A stretch of DNA of 64,000 bases. Source: Acidobacteriota bacterium (GTDB taxonomy: Bacteria > Acidobacteriota > Thermoanaerobaculia > Gp7-AA8 > JAHWKK01). The translations under genes and the position numbers were made by a program. The notes under the pieces are model-generated. The model was not told the origin of the DNA and did not search any database. It worked only from the letters and a program-made list of their open reading frames with translations. Within the stretch, counting starts at the first letter, position 1. Every line of letters begins with the position of its first letter. Below, in pieces: positions 16,710 through 27,186 of this stretch. The stretch covers positions 62,001 through 126,000 of the forward strand of contig JAHWKK010000002.1 in the NCBI GenBank assembly GCA_019347945.1. The letters are read 5' to 3'.

Positions 16710-18614
16710 TTACTTCTCCTCGTCGACGACTTCGGCCTCGATCACGTCGTCCTCGGACTGCTCCGCCTGTTCGGTCGGACCGGAATCGGGGGCCTGACCC
16801 TGATCGGCGGCTTCCGACTTGTACATCTTCTCCGCGAGCTTGTGCGACTGCTGCTGCAGAGACTCCTGCGCCTTCTTCATTCGACCGGTGTCGCCGTCCT
16901 CCATCGCCTTCCGTGCTTCCGAAAGGGCGGTCTCCAGTGAGCTGATTTCTTCCGCATCGAGCTTCTCTCGATTCTCCGAGAGGAGTTTGTCGAGATCGTA
17001 GACCATGCTGTCGAGATTGTTCTTGACCTCGACGGATTCGCGGCGCTCGCGATCCTCGGACTCGTGCCGTTCCGCGTCACGGACCATCTGATCGATCTCG
17101 TCCTTGTTGAGGCCGGACGAGCTCGTGATGGTGATCTTCTGCTCTTTGCTCGTGCCCCGATCCTTCGCGGAAACATTCAGGATCCCGTTCGCATCGATAT
17201 CGAAAGTAACGTCGATCTGCGGGACGTTCCGAGGCGCCGGCGGAATCCCGACCAGACTGAAGTTGCCAATCAGCTTGTTGTCGTTCGCCATCTCGCGCTC
17301 GCCCTGGAGAACCTTCACCTCGACCGAGGTCTGGTTGTCCGCCGCGGTCGTGAAGGTCTGGGTCCGCTTGGTCGGAATCGTGGTGTTCCTCTCGATCAGC
17401 GTCGTCATGAGGCCACCGAGCGTCTCGATCCCGAGAGAAAGAGGCGTCACGTCGAGCAGAACCACGTCCTTGACGTCACCCGAGAGCACGCCACCCTGAA
17501 TCGCGGCGCCGATCGCAACGACCTCGTCCGGATTCACTCCGCGGTGCGGTTCCCGTCCGAAGAACTCCTTCACGAGACGCTGCACCATCGGAATTCGTGT
17601 GGAGCCACCGACGAGAACGACTTCGTCGATCGCGCTCGGTTCGACACGGGCATCCTTCATCGCCTGCTTCACCGGCCCCATCGTCTTCTCGAGGATGTCG
17701 CCGACGAGCTGCTCGAACTTCGCCCGCGTGAGCGTCAGGTTGAGATGCTTTGGCCCGGTCTGGTCGGCGGTGACGAACGGGAGATTGACGTCCGTCGACG
17801 TCGTCGACGAGAGCTCGATCTTGGCCTTCTCCGCGGCTTCCTTGAGACGCTGAAGCGCCATCTTGTCCTTCGAGAGGTCGATCCCCTGATCCTTCTTGAA
17901 CTCCTCGATGATCCAGTCGATCACGCGCTGATCGATGTTGTCTCCACCGAGGTGCGTATCACCGTTGGTCGACTTGACCTCGACGACTCCTTCTCCGCTG
18001 ACCTCCAGAATCGAGATGTCGAACGTACCACCACCGAAGTCGTAGACCGCGATCGTCTTGTCGTCCTTCTTGTCGAGTCCGTACGCGAGGGCCGCAGCCG
18101 TCGGCTCGTTGACGAGCCTCTCCACCTTCAGACCCGCAATCTCACCGGCATCCTTGGTCGCCTGCCGCTGCGCGTCGTTGAAGTAGGCCGGGACCGTGAT
18201 GACCGCCCGCTCCACCTTCTCGCCCAGATAATCTTCCGCCGCCTGCTTCAGCTTCTGAAGAATCATCGCGGAGATTTCCGGGGGCGAAAAGAGCTTCCCG
18301 TCGATCTTGACCCGCGCGTCTCCGTTCGGCGCCTTCTCGACCTCGTAGGGCACCATCGAGATCTCTTCACCGACCTCGTCGAACGAGCGCCCCATGAAAC
18401 GCTTGATCGAATACACCGTGTTCTCGGGATTGGTGATCGCCTGGCGCTTCGCTACCTGGCCGACCAGCCTCTCCCCCGATTTAGTGAATCCGACGACCGA
18501 CGGGGTCGTTCGATTCCCCTCGGCGTTGACAATCACCTGCGGCTCATCACCCTCCATGACCGCGACGACCGAATTCGTGGTCCCGAGATCGATTCCTATG
18601 ATTTTTCCTGGCAT
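16710..18614 (-). CDS. dnaK: Chaperone DnaK (Hsp70)
   Basis: 634 residues, standard length. The ATPase domain begins [16 protein letters not shown] and has [34 protein letters not shown] and [11 protein letters not shown]. The substrate-binding domain has [13 protein letters not shown], and the end is the acidic tail EAEVVDEEK. It binds unfolded peptides in an ATP cycle with DnaJ and GrpE. Neither dnaJ nor grpE is next to it. The ATG at 18614 has GGAGGA six bases upstream. A candidate promoter and HspR-like operator are in the region just upstream. hspR follows on the same strand. Confidence 0.98.
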   Translation of the reverse strand: MPGKIIGIDLGTTNSVVAVMEGDEPQVIVNAEGNRTTPSVVGFTKSGERLVGQVAKRQAITNPENTVYSIKRFMGRSFDEVGEEISMVPYEVEKAPNGDARVKIDGKLFSPPEISAMILQKLKQAAEDYLGEKVERAVITVPAYFNDAQRQATKDAGEIAGLKVERLVNEPTAAALAYGLDKKDDKTIAVYDFGGGTFDISILEVSGEGVVEVKSTNGDTHLGGDNIDQRVIDWIIEEFKKDQGIDLSKDKMALQRLKEAAEKAKIELSSTTSTDVNLPFVTADQTGPKHLNLTLTRAKFEQLVGDILEKTMGPVKQAMKDARVEPSAIDEVVLVGGSTRIPMVQRLVKEFFGREPHRGVNPDEVVAIGAAIQGGVLSGDVKDVVLLDVTPLSLGIETLGGLMTTLIERNTTIPTKRTQTFTTAADNQTSVEVKVLQGEREMANDNKLIGNFSLVGIPPAPRNVPQIDVTFDIDANGILNVSAKDRGTSKEQKITITSSSGLNKDEIDQMVRDAERHESEDRERRESVEVKNNLDSMVYDLDKLLSENREKLDAEEISSLETALSEARKAMEDGDTGRMKKAQESLQQQSHKLAEKMYKSEAADQGQAPDSGPTEQAEQSEDDVIEAEVVDEEK

Positions 18615-18636
18615 CTAATCCTCCGATTCAAAAGAA

Positions 18637-18657
18637 CTTGTGAATGAAATACAAAAC
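18637..18657 (-). promoter_or_regulatory. Weak candidate HspR (HAIR-like) operator of dnaK
   Basis: On the plus strand the site reads CTTGTGA-N7-ACAAAAC, against the consensus CTTGAGT-N7-ACTCAAG: 9 of 14 half-site bases with exact spacing. It lies over the -10 and start of the candidate dnaK promoter, where a repressor would act. The match is poor enough that it could be chance. Confidence 0.3.
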
Positions 18658-18685
18658 TTTAGTGTGCCGTTATCAGGTTTGTAAA
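18656..18685 (-). promoter_or_regulatory. Candidate sigma-70 promoter of dnaK
   Basis: Reading on the minus strand, TTTACA and TAAAGT stand 18 bp apart, placing transcription start near 18649 and a leader of about 35 bases before the dnaK ATG. Both boxes depart from consensus by one or two bases. Confidence 0.4.
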
Positions 18686-18824
18686 CATGAGCCGACTGGT
18701 ATTACATTCCGAACGAGCATAAAACGCGCCAGGGATTACGATCGACCGAAGATTCGGTTGACATTTGCGCGCACCCGGAGCAACCATTGGCGCCCCGGCG
18801 CGAGGGGCGCGGAGGAAACCAAAA

Positions 18825-19559
18825 ATGCAGTTTCAGCGAAACCCCGATCTCGAACTGAACCGTCTGAGCGCCGATGCGCTCAACCCGGAACGAGCCTCCG
18901 TGGACATGATGAAAGCCAGGGAGCGAACCTTCATCCAGGGAGTCTACGGATGGATGTTCGGAGGCCTTCTGATCACTGCCCTCGGGGCCGCCTGGGTGAT
19001 GATGTCGCCCGCGATGCAGGGTTACGTCCGGAGCTATCTGTTCATCCTGATCATCGCCGAGCTCGGCCTCGTGGTCGCGCTCAGCTTCGGGATCAACCGG
19101 TTCAGCCCGCTCGCCGCGACGACGATGTTCATGACCTATTCGTTTCTGAACGGTCTCACGATCTCGGGAATCATCATGGTCTACACACCCGCGTCGGTTC
19201 TCGGCGCTTTCATCGTCGCGGCCGGGATGTTCGCCGCCATGAGCGTCTACGGGCTCGTCACCCGGCGAGATCTCACATCGTGGGGCTCGTTCTTTTTCAT
19301 GGGACTGATCGGTCTGCTCCTCGTGATGGTCGTCAATGGATTCTTTCTTCGATCCTCGGGGCTTTCCTTCACGATCAGCATTGTCGGCGTCTTCATTTTC
19401 GTCGGTCTGACGGCGTACGACACCCAGAAGCTGAAAGCGTACGCGCAGGTCGGGGGCGGTCGTGAGACGAACTATGCGATCTTCGGAGCGCTGGCACTCT
19501 ACCTCGACTTCATCAACCTCTTCCTGATGCTGCTTCGACTCTTCGGGCGGCGTGACTGA
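18825..19559 (+). CDS. Bax inhibitor-1 / YccA family membrane protein
   Basis: 244 residues with seven hydrophobic segments. After a charged N-terminus come TFIQGVYGWMFGGLLITALGA and, at the end, FVGLTAYDTQKLKAYAQ and ALALYLDFINLFLMLLRLFG. The TAYDTQ and YLDFINLF segments, with acidic residues in the last helices, are the signature of the BI-1/YccA family of pH-sensitive ion leak proteins. The ATG at 18825 has GGAGG nine bases upstream; a further in-frame start at 18765 has none. A TTGACA at 18758 could be the -35 box, but no good -10 is seen. The upstream space is shared with dnaK in divergent orientation. Confidence 0.9.
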   Translation: MQFQRNPDLELNRLSADALNPERASVDMMKARERTFIQGVYGWMFGGLLITALGAAWVMMSPAMQGYVRSYLFILIIAELGLVVALSFGINRFSPLAATTMFMTYSFLNGLTISGIIMVYTPASVLGAFIVAAGMFAAMSVYGLVTRRDLTSWGSFFFMGLIGLLLVMVVNGFFLRSSGLSFTISIVGVFIFVGLTAYDTQKLKAYAQVGGGRETNYAIFGALALYLDFINLFLMLLRLFGRRD

Positions 19560-19568
19560 GGGCAGCGA

Positions 19569-20225
19569 TTACTCGCTTTCGTCGTAGATCAGAATGATCT
19601 CGCGGATCGCCGGGTTGATCGCCTGGATCACTGCGTTCCGGGAGGAGAAGACATCCTCCCCTTCGAGCGCGCGCGTCCGAGGATCGTCATCGGCACCGAA
19701 CCGCACGATCAGGCGGCAACCCTCGCCGATCGATTCTCCCAGCGGCCCATCTCCCCAGTCCGCCACCGTCCCGGCGTAGTCCCACGCATAGCCGTGCATC
19801 GTGAACGGTCCCATGTTGATCCTCTCGACCGATCTCAGATCCTCCCCCACCTTCAATCCGGTCTGCGTCGACCACGCGGTCGAAGGCTCGGAGATCCGGA
19901 TCGATTCGATCTCCCGCCTCCGCACGGGATCGACCCAGGTGATCTCGAGCCTCCGGCGAGGGTCGTCGCCGAACAGGACGGTGCCGTCAACGCTTTCGCC
20001 TTCACCGATGTAGATCTCTTCCCTCGTGACGTTCCCGGTCCCGAAATGGGCGGCGAGAGTCTCCTCCGAGGAGTAGCGCGCGAACGGGCCGGAACACTGG
20101 AGAATGTCGAACGCGTTCGGCATCGAGGTCGAACATGCGGCCAGAAACGCGACGAAGACGAGCGCTGAAACGAGTAATCGCAGTCGGGTCGGGAAGAGTT
20201 TTCCCGGAAGCTTTGAGCAGGACAT
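19569..20225 (-). CDS. Putative lipoprotein of unknown function
   Basis: 218 residues from ATG 20225. A signal segment LRLLVSALVFVAFLAACSTS ends in a lipobox LAAC, so the mature protein should be lipidated at that cysteine. The rest is soluble with RYSSEETLAAHFG, GEGESVDGTVLFGDDPRRRLEITW, and GEGCRLIVRFG; I do not recognise a family. It is convergent with the BI-1 gene, with only 9 bp between. Possibly anchored in the outer membrane. An upstream ATG at 20243 would only lengthen the leader. Confidence 0.75.
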   Translation of the reverse strand: MSCSKLPGKLFPTRLRLLVSALVFVAFLAACSTSMPNAFDILQCSGPFARYSSEETLAAHFGTGNVTREEIYIGEGESVDGTVLFGDDPRRRLEITWVDPVRRREIESIRISEPSTAWSTQTGLKVGEDLRSVERINMGPFTMHGYAWDYAGTVADWGDGPLGESIGEGCRLIVRFGADDDPRTRALEGEDVFSSRNAVIQAINPAIREIILIYDESE

Positions 20226-20246
20226 CCGAGCATTATCTCGCACAAA

Positions 20247-20298
20247 GAATCGAGATCGGGAGTGCAGTGGGACTGCAGGGAATTGAGATTGGAAGTGC
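20247..20298. repeat. Two-copy 19-bp imperfect direct repeat
   Basis: GAATCGAGATCGGGAGTGC at 20247-20265 recurs as GAATTGAGATTGGAAGTGC at 20280-20298, a 33-bp period, between the lipoprotein start and tRNA-Asp. It could be a binding site pair or chance; no function is assigned. Confidence 0.5.
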
Positions 20299-20325
20299 CC
20301 GGTTCAGAGACTCGTCAAACGGCGC

Positions 20326-20402
<77 letters not shown>

Positions 20403-20442
20403 TTTGACTCCTCCCTCCGACCGCGTCCGGTAGAATCCGGAC

Positions 20443-21072
20443 GTGAACCCCTGGAGAGCGCGGTTGGATCGATGGTTCGGAGGACTCGCCCGTCGCTCGC
20501 CACTCAGCCCGAATCAGATCACTCTGATCGCGCTCACACTGAATCTCGCCGCAGCCGCCCTGCTGGCCTTCGCCGGCCAGAATCCCGTCCTTTTTCTGGT
20601 CGCACCTCTGATCATTGCTGCCGGAGGGCTGCTCGACGCGATCGACGGACTCGTCGCGAGGCATCGCGACATGAAGACCCGCCTGGGCGACTTCGTCGAT
20701 CACTTCTCCGACCGCGTCAGCGATCTCGCTCTTTTTGCGGGGTGGAGTATCGGCAGCGGCGTCCAGGGCTGGATTGCGCTCGTCACGCTCTCGCTCATCG
20801 CTCTGACCGGTTACACGGGTACCCAGATCGAGGCGTCGTTCGGCAGCCGATCGTACGCTGGACCGGGACGGGGGGAGTACGTCCTGATCGTCTTCGCCCT
20901 CCCTCTCATCACATGGACGATCCTCGCGAGCGGAGCTTCGGGGTCGATGCTCGCCAGCCTCAGGATCGTCGACTGGCTCGCTCTGGCGCTCGCTGCCGGG
21001 AGCTTCTACTCGGTGACCGGCCGGCTGCGGGAAGCGATCAACGAGTCGCGCTCGGGGAAGGAGTCCCGGTGA
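20443..21072 (+). CDS. CDP-alcohol phosphatidyltransferase
   Basis: 209 residues with about six membrane helices. The full CDP-alcohol motif is visible: LLDAIDGLVAR, then GDFVDHFSD (D-x2-DG-x2-AR ... G-x3-D-x3-D). This membrane enzyme joins a CDP-activated lipid or alcohol to an acceptor. The N-terminal LSPNQITLIALTLN is typical of the group with archaetidylinositol phosphate synthase and related synthases, so inositol- or glycerol-phosphate headgroups are candidates, not proven. Starts at GTG 20443. Its stop overlaps the GalT-like start by GTGA. Confidence 0.9.
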   Translation: MNPWRARLDRWFGGLARRSPLSPNQITLIALTLNLAAAALLAFAGQNPVLFLVAPLIIAAGGLLDAIDGLVARHRDMKTRLGDFVDHFSDRVSDLALFAGWSIGSGVQGWIALVTLSLIALTGYTGTQIEASFGSRSYAGPGRGEYVLIVFALPLITWTILASGASGSMLASLRIVDWLALALAAGSFYSVTGRLREAINESRSGKESR

Positions 21073-21935
21073 GCCTGCCTCGCTACGTCCGCGATCCGCT
21101 CAGCGGCGTACCCTCGATCCATGCTCCGGACCGGCTGGAGAGACCGAACGCGATCCTCGCATCGGACCAACGATCCTCCTGTCCTTTCTGCCCTGGCAAC
21201 GAGGACCAGACACCCCCGGAGATCGACCGGAAGAAAGACGGCTCGGACGGCTGGCTCGTGAGAATCGTTCCGAACCGTTATCCGGCAGTTCTGCCGGATG
21301 CTCCCGCAACGGGTGCGCACGAAGTGATCATCGAGCATCCCGATCACGAAATCGTTTTCGAGGATCTCGGCGACGATCACGGGGCTCTCTGTGTGGGAAC
21401 CTGGATCGACCGCGTCGAGAGCCACGCCGACAGCCCCTGCGTCACGCTTTTCCGCAATTCGGGTCCGGGATCGGGCGCATCGATCGCGCACGCCCATACC
21501 CAGCTGATTGCGCTCGCCCGTGTTCCGGAACGAATCTCGAGAATCCGCGAAGGCTTCGAGAGAGATTGTCCCGTCTGCAGGGCATCAGCTGCGGAACGAA
21601 TCGTCGAGACCCCGGCTTTTTTCGTCTCAGCGCTTCCGGACTCCGAGTGGCCCTTCCGGCTGATCGTCGCTCCGAACGATCACACCCCTTCGGTCCGAGG
21701 TACGGACGCCGGCGGGCTCTATCGCGCGATCCGGGAGGCCGTCAGACGGATACGAGAGGCGTTCGGGCATATCGGATGGAACCTCTTTCTCCACGAGGGC
21801 GGCGGTCCCCGATTTCACTGGTTCATCGAGCTGACTCCCCGGCTGGTCGTCGTCGGCGGGTTCGAGCTCGGAACCGGAACGATGATCAACCCGGCCTCCG
21901 CGTCCGCGGTGGCCAGAATGTTGCGAGGCGGCTGA
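21069..21935 (+). CDS. GalT-like nucleotidylyltransferase (HIT superfamily)
   Basis: 288 residues. A first half has CPFCPGNEDQTPPE, a zinc-type pair, and the nucleophile motif HAHTQLIALARVP at about residues 140-150. The second half repeats the fold with CPVCRAS and FHWFIELTPR. This is the plan of galactose-1-phosphate uridylyltransferase, which uses a His to carry UMP. The substrate could be a different sugar-1-phosphate, since no galK or galE is nearby. GTG start overlaps the upstream stop by 4 bp; the rhomboid gene follows by 2 bp. It is somewhat shorter than the usual 340-residue GalT. Confidence 0.85.
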   Translation: MSLPRYVRDPLSGVPSIHAPDRLERPNAILASDQRSSCPFCPGNEDQTPPEIDRKKDGSDGWLVRIVPNRYPAVLPDAPATGAHEVIIEHPDHEIVFEDLGDDHGALCVGTWIDRVESHADSPCVTLFRNSGPGSGASIAHAHTQLIALARVPERISRIREGFERDCPVCRASAAERIVETPAFFVSALPDSEWPFRLIVAPNDHTPSVRGTDAGGLYRAIREAVRRIREAFGHIGWNLFLHEGGGPRFHWFIELTPRLVVVGGFELGTGTMINPASASAVARMLRGG

Positions 21936-21937
21936 CC

Positions 21938-22624
21938 GTGCTTCCGATCCGCGACATCAATCCTCGCCACAAGTTCCCTTGGGTCAACATGTCGATCATC
22001 GCGATCAACATCCTCGCGTTCGGCTGGGAGCTGCTCCAGGGACCCGCGCTCGACCAGGCCCTGCGCGATCTCGCGTTCATCCCGGCGAGGTTCTGGATGC
22101 CCGGTCAGTTTTTCGAGGATGGCACCCGGATTCTCGTGTCGATGTTTCTTCACGCCGGATTTCTCCACATCGGATCCAATATGCTCTATCTCTGGATTTT
22201 CGGCGACAACGTCGAGGATCGGATGGGGCACGTCCGGTATGCGATCTTCTATCTCGCCTGCGGCTTTCTGGCGACTCTGGCGCACGCATTCAGCGCTGCC
22301 GGCTCGTCAATTCCGACCCTCGGGGCTTCGGGAGCGATCGCAGGAGTGCTCGGCGCGTATCTGGTCCTCTTCCCCCGTGTCCGGGTCATCACATTCATCC
22401 CGCTCGGTTACATGATGCTGATGAGGGAGCTGCCAGCGCTGATCGTTCTGGGGCTCTGGTTCGTCCTGCAACTCTTCACAGGCGTGGCCTCGATCGGCAT
22501 CGAGGCAGGAGTCGAGCAGGGGGGCGTCGCGTGGTTCGCTCACATCGGGGGCTTCGTGGCAGGAATGATTCTGGTGTTCCTGCTCGGCGTGCGAAGGACG
22601 AAAGCGGGTCCCCTTCAGGGTTGA
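21938..22624 (+). CDS. Rhomboid family intramembrane serine protease
   Basis: 228 residues with six or seven helices. HAGFLHIGSNMLYLWIFG carries the conserved HxGxxHxxxN motif, LGASGAIAGVLGAY contains the catalytic serine in GxSG, and HIGGFVAGMILVFLL provides the catalytic histidine. It should cleave membrane helices of unknown substrates. GTG 21938 gives the short polar N-terminus LPIRDINPRHKFPWVN expected before the first helix. It follows the GalT-like gene with 2 bp spacing, so it lies in the same operon. Confidence 0.93.
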   Translation: MLPIRDINPRHKFPWVNMSIIAINILAFGWELLQGPALDQALRDLAFIPARFWMPGQFFEDGTRILVSMFLHAGFLHIGSNMLYLWIFGDNVEDRMGHVRYAIFYLACGFLATLAHAFSAAGSSIPTLGASGAIAGVLGAYLVLFPRVRVITFIPLGYMMLMRELPALIVLGLWFVLQLFTGVASIGIEAGVEQGGVAWFAHIGGFVAGMILVFLLGVRRTKAGPLQG

Positions 22625-22663
22625 TATATTCGCCGGTGCGCGCATCGGCAAGTACAGTCGCAC

Positions 22664-24385
22664 ATGGCGAACGTCGACCTCACCGACCAGGCACTCTCCC
22701 GAGTTCGCGACGCGGCGGACATCGTCGACGTCGTCTCCCAGACGACCTCACTGAAGGTCCGTGGCCGGACGCATCTGGGTCTCTGTCCCTTTCACCGCGA
22801 AAAAACGCCCTCGCTCAACGTCGACCGCGACAAGGGGCTGTTCTACTGCTTCGGCTGCGGAGAAGGGGGCGACGTCTTCAAGTTCCTGATGCTCATCGAA
22901 CGGATGAGCTTCCCCGAGGCGGTGGAGCATCTCGCCGGCCGCTACGGGATCGAGCTTCCGAAGCGGGCTGGCCGAAAGACCGAGAAGGCTCGTGAAGATC
23001 TCCTGAGCCTCGTCGAGGACGCTTCCGAGGCATTTCACCAGGCGCTGATGCAATCGGACAATCCGGCAAAACGCTACCTGATCGAGCGCCGTGTCGACGA
23101 GAGAATCTGGACGCAGTACGGATTCGGCTACGCCCCCGACATGTGGGACTACCTTCTTACACGGCTCGGGCGGAAGTACTCCTCGAAGCAACTCGAGGAG
23201 GCCGGGCTCGCAGTTCCGCGCAAAAGCGGGAGCGGCCACTACGACCGGTTCCGCAATCGCCTCCTCATCCCGATTCACAACGAGAGCGGGACGCTGGTCG
23301 GTTTCGGTGGACGCTCGCTCGACGGCTCCGAACCGAAATACTTAAACTCACCCGAATCTCCGCTGTTCGACAAATCCCGACTGCTCTACAACATGCACCG
23401 CTCGAGGGACAGCATGAGGAAAGTCGATCGAGCAGTGCTCGTCGAGGGTTACTTCGACTGCATCGCCCTCGACGACGCCGGAGTCTCGGGTGTCGTCGCA
23501 TCGATGGGAACGGCCCTGACGCCCTCCCAGGCACAAATCATCCGCCGTCGTGCCTCGCGGGTCGTTGTTTTTTACGATGGAGACCCCGCCGGAAGGCGAG
23601 CAACACTTCGTGCCGCGCCGATCCTCCTCGGCGCCGGGCTCGACGTGGCGGTCGCGGATCCCGGGAGCGGGGACGATCCCGATACCTACCTCCAGCGGGA
23701 GGGACTCGACGCACTGATGAAGATGATCGGCGGTTCCCGGGACGTCTTCGAGTTCGCGCTGGACGAAGTCGTTCCCGGAGGGGAACGGCTCGACAGCGCG
23801 GCAAAGAGGGAAGCTCTCGAGGCAATCGCCCCCCTGCTGGCTGCCTCATCGGACCCGGTCACCCGCAACGACGCGGTACGGAGGGTGGCCGAGCGTCTTC
23901 AGCTCGAGTTCGACACGGTCTGGTCTTCGGCGAAGTCGACCCGGAAGGGCCGCGACTCGGAGCCGCTCCGAGCCGCCCCCGTCGCCTCGGGAGAGATCTG
24001 GCTGCTTCGCCGGCTTCTCGGAGGCTCGGAGCCCGATCTCCTGGACGATCTCGACCCCGATCTTTTCGACGATCCTCAGTGCCGGAGGATCGCCCGGGCC
24101 GCCCGCGAGCTTCATGATCAGGGCGAAAGGGTTGATTTTCCGTCGATCGCGACCCATCTTAAAGGGGAAGCCGAGTTGAACCGGCTGTCGGAGCTGGCGT
24201 TCGCCGACGAGGAGAAGGCGGACCCGGCCGCGGTGGGAGCGACACTCGATCGGATGAAAAAGCGACAGCTGGATCGGAAGGCCGCGGAGATACAAACCGC
24301 CATCGTCGAAGCGGAGAGGGAGGGCGCGCACGAACGACTCGATGAGCTGATCCGGGCAAAGATGAAGCTCATCAAAATGAAATAA
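22664..24385 (+). CDS. dnaG: DNA primase
   Basis: 573 residues. The N-terminal zinc-binding domain has [13 protein letters not shown] and [13 protein letters not shown]. The RNA polymerase core has [10 protein letters not shown]-like [11 protein letters not shown], and the TOPRIM domain has [12 protein letters not shown] and [13 protein letters not shown] with the acidic metal ligands. The C-terminal helicase-binding part is short-to-normal and diverged. It makes RNA primers for the replication fork. ATG 22664. It precedes rpoD, the classical macromolecular-synthesis arrangement, though rpsU is not found in front. Confidence 0.97.
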   Translation: MANVDLTDQALSRVRDAADIVDVVSQTTSLKVRGRTHLGLCPFHREKTPSLNVDRDKGLFYCFGCGEGGDVFKFLMLIERMSFPEAVEHLAGRYGIELPKRAGRKTEKAREDLLSLVEDASEAFHQALMQSDNPAKRYLIERRVDERIWTQYGFGYAPDMWDYLLTRLGRKYSSKQLEEAGLAVPRKSGSGHYDRFRNRLLIPIHNESGTLVGFGGRSLDGSEPKYLNSPESPLFDKSRLLYNMHRSRDSMRKVDRAVLVEGYFDCIALDDAGVSGVVASMGTALTPSQAQIIRRRASRVVVFYDGDPAGRRATLRAAPILLGAGLDVAVADPGSGDDPDTYLQREGLDALMKMIGGSRDVFEFALDEVVPGGERLDSAAKREALEAIAPLLAASSDPVTRNDAVRRVAERLQLEFDTVWSSAKSTRKGRDSEPLRAAPVASGEIWLLRRLLGGSEPDLLDDLDPDLFDDPQCRRIARAARELHDQGERVDFPSIATHLKGEAELNRLSELAFADEEKADPAAVGATLDRMKKRQLDRKAAEIQTAIVEAEREGAHERLDELIRAKMKLIKMK

Positions 24386-24600
24386 AACCGAATCGGCAGG
24401 TCATTACGAAAGTGTTAACTCCGAGACCGCGGTGCACGTCCGTCACGAACGGCCGTGGACCGGGACCTCGAGGCGGGTTCCAAAAGCAGACCGTGAGTGA
24501 AGTCGACGTAGTCCACGAGCGCATGATACAGCGCCAAAATGACAGAGATCGACTGCCGACATCGATCGAGCGGGCTGACACCACACCAGGAGGCTTGGAC

Positions 24601-26319
<1,719 letters not shown>

Positions 26320-26342
26320 GATCAAAACGACACGGAAAGGCG

Positions 26343-26371
26343 TTGCATTAAACGAAACGAAATTTTATACT
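26343..26371 (+). promoter_or_regulatory. Near-consensus sigma-70 promoter after rpoD
   Basis: TTGCAT and TATACT are separated by exactly 17 bp, starting 24 bp after the rpoD stop. The predicted start is near 26378. No protein gene follows before the terminator at 26669-26694, so it most likely drives the structured RNA. Confidence 0.75.
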
Positions 26372-26377
26372 GCTCGG

Positions 26378-26694
26378 CGGGACAACAGGCGGAACGAAAT
26401 GCGCCACTCCCCGGTTTAGCAGAACGACACTTCGGTGTCCGATGTTCTTTGCCAGAACGAAAAGCTCCCGCCCCTCCCCGCCACTCCGGGGTGAGTTGGG
26501 GCGGTCGATCCGGTCCATGGTGCGGCGGTGTGGGCCATCGCGCTCTCGAAGGCGATGGTGCTTGTCATGGGTCCGCCGGAAATTCAAGGGGAGGAGGTAC
26601 TTGCAGGTACATGGTTTCTAATAAACGTCATATGGGGGATGGTAGCTAGCCACCCCCACCCCGAAGTAAAAAGGGCGCCGAAAGGCGCCCTTTT
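26378..26694 (+). ncRNA. Candidate structured non-coding RNA, about 317 nt
   Basis: The region runs from a strong promoter to a strong terminator and has no convincing gene. Hairpins: 26421-26448 (AGAAC/GTTCT around GACAC-TTCG-GTGTC); 26468-26504 (CCGCCCC/GGGGCGG around CCCCG/CGGGG); 26523-26578 (CGGCGG/CCGCCG with inner GCCATCGC/GCGATGGT); 26633-26658 (TGGGGG/CCCCCA). It does not show the conserved sequences of tmRNA, RNase P RNA or SRP RNA. A 6S-like or other regulatory role is possible but I cannot identify a class. A 12-codon frame MVSNKRHMGDGS at 26611 behind GGGGAGGAGG could be a leader peptide. Confidence 0.55.
26669..26694 (+). terminator. Rho-independent terminator of the candidate RNA
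   Basis: GGGCGCC-GAAA-GGCGCCC at 26673-26690 with AAAA before and TTTT after. The tetraloop and U-run are near ideal. It lies 8 bases before tRNA-Leu, so the tRNA may have its own or read-through transcription. Confidence 0.9.
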
Positions 26695-26701
26695 GATTTC
26701 T

Positions 26702-26792
26702 ACCCCGGTGGCGAAACTGGTAGACGCACGAGACTTAAAATCTCGAGCCGGTTACTTCCGGCGTGCCGGTTCGAATCCGGCCCGGGGTACCA
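26702..26792 (+). tRNA. tRNA-Leu (TAA)
   Basis: 91 bases, type II with a long variable arm (AGCCGGTTACTTCCGGCGT region). Acceptor ACCCCGG pairs with CCGGGGT; anticodon stem CGAGA/TCTCG holds CTTAAAA with TAA; T arm GCCGGTTCGAATCCGGC; CCA encoded. The repeat patch begins at once after its 3' end. Confidence 0.97.
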
Positions 26793-27184
26793 GGAAGCAG
26801 GAGCCAGGAATCAGGAGCCAGGATCCAGGATCCAGAAGCCAGTATCCGTTGCGCTGACCTTGTCCCTGAGTGATGGTGGCTGGCGGTCCCTGAGTCACCG
26901 CATGTCGCCGAGGATCGGAGCGGAGACTGGCGGATGAGACGTTCGGAAGGCGTCGTGTGGCTTCACGATCTCCCCGGGATCCTTCGTCGCTGACGCTCCT
27001 CACAGAATGATGGCACGCCGACGCCATGGCTACTGCTGCGAAGTTCTTGAATGCTGAGATCCTGATCCCTGGATCCTGGATCCTGACTCCTGGATCCTGA
27101 TTCCTGGATCCTGACTCCTGGATCCTGATTCCTGGATCCTGACTCCTGTATCCTGACTCCTGGATCCTGGATCCTGGATCCTGC
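26793..27184. repeat. Inverted and tandem CAGGATCCAGG-type repeat patch
   Basis: At 26793-26842 about five imperfect copies of a 10-bp unit read CAGGATCCAG or CAGGAGCCAG. At 27056-27184 about thirteen copies read the opposite way (CTGGATCCTG, CTGACTCCTG, CTGATTCCTG). The two arms are mutual reverse complements over a 200-bp core. The core, near 26960-27015, has GATCCTTCGTCGCTGACGC, akin to the dispersed element at 47.1 kb in reverse. No gene is evident in this 394-bp gap; predicted frames here are spurious. Confidence 0.8.
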
Positions 27185-27186
27185 TT

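Noticed and set aside
17064-18647. 527-codon plus-strand frame opposite dnaK
   Set aside because: A shadow frame, rich in Arg/Asp/Leu, produced by third-position GC bias; dnaK is certain.
26528-26857. Plus-strand frame with KLVDARDLKSRAGYFRRAGSNPARGT
   Set aside because: A reading of tRNA-Leu itself, common in databases as a false hypothetical protein.
26752-27027. Minus-strand frame ending in PRAGFEPARRK
   Set aside because: It is the antisense of tRNA-Leu plus the 10-bp repeat arm; no real protein features.
27056-27184. Possible CRISPR array
   Set aside because: The repeat unit is about 10 bp, contiguous and degenerate, with no spacers and no cas genes nearby.
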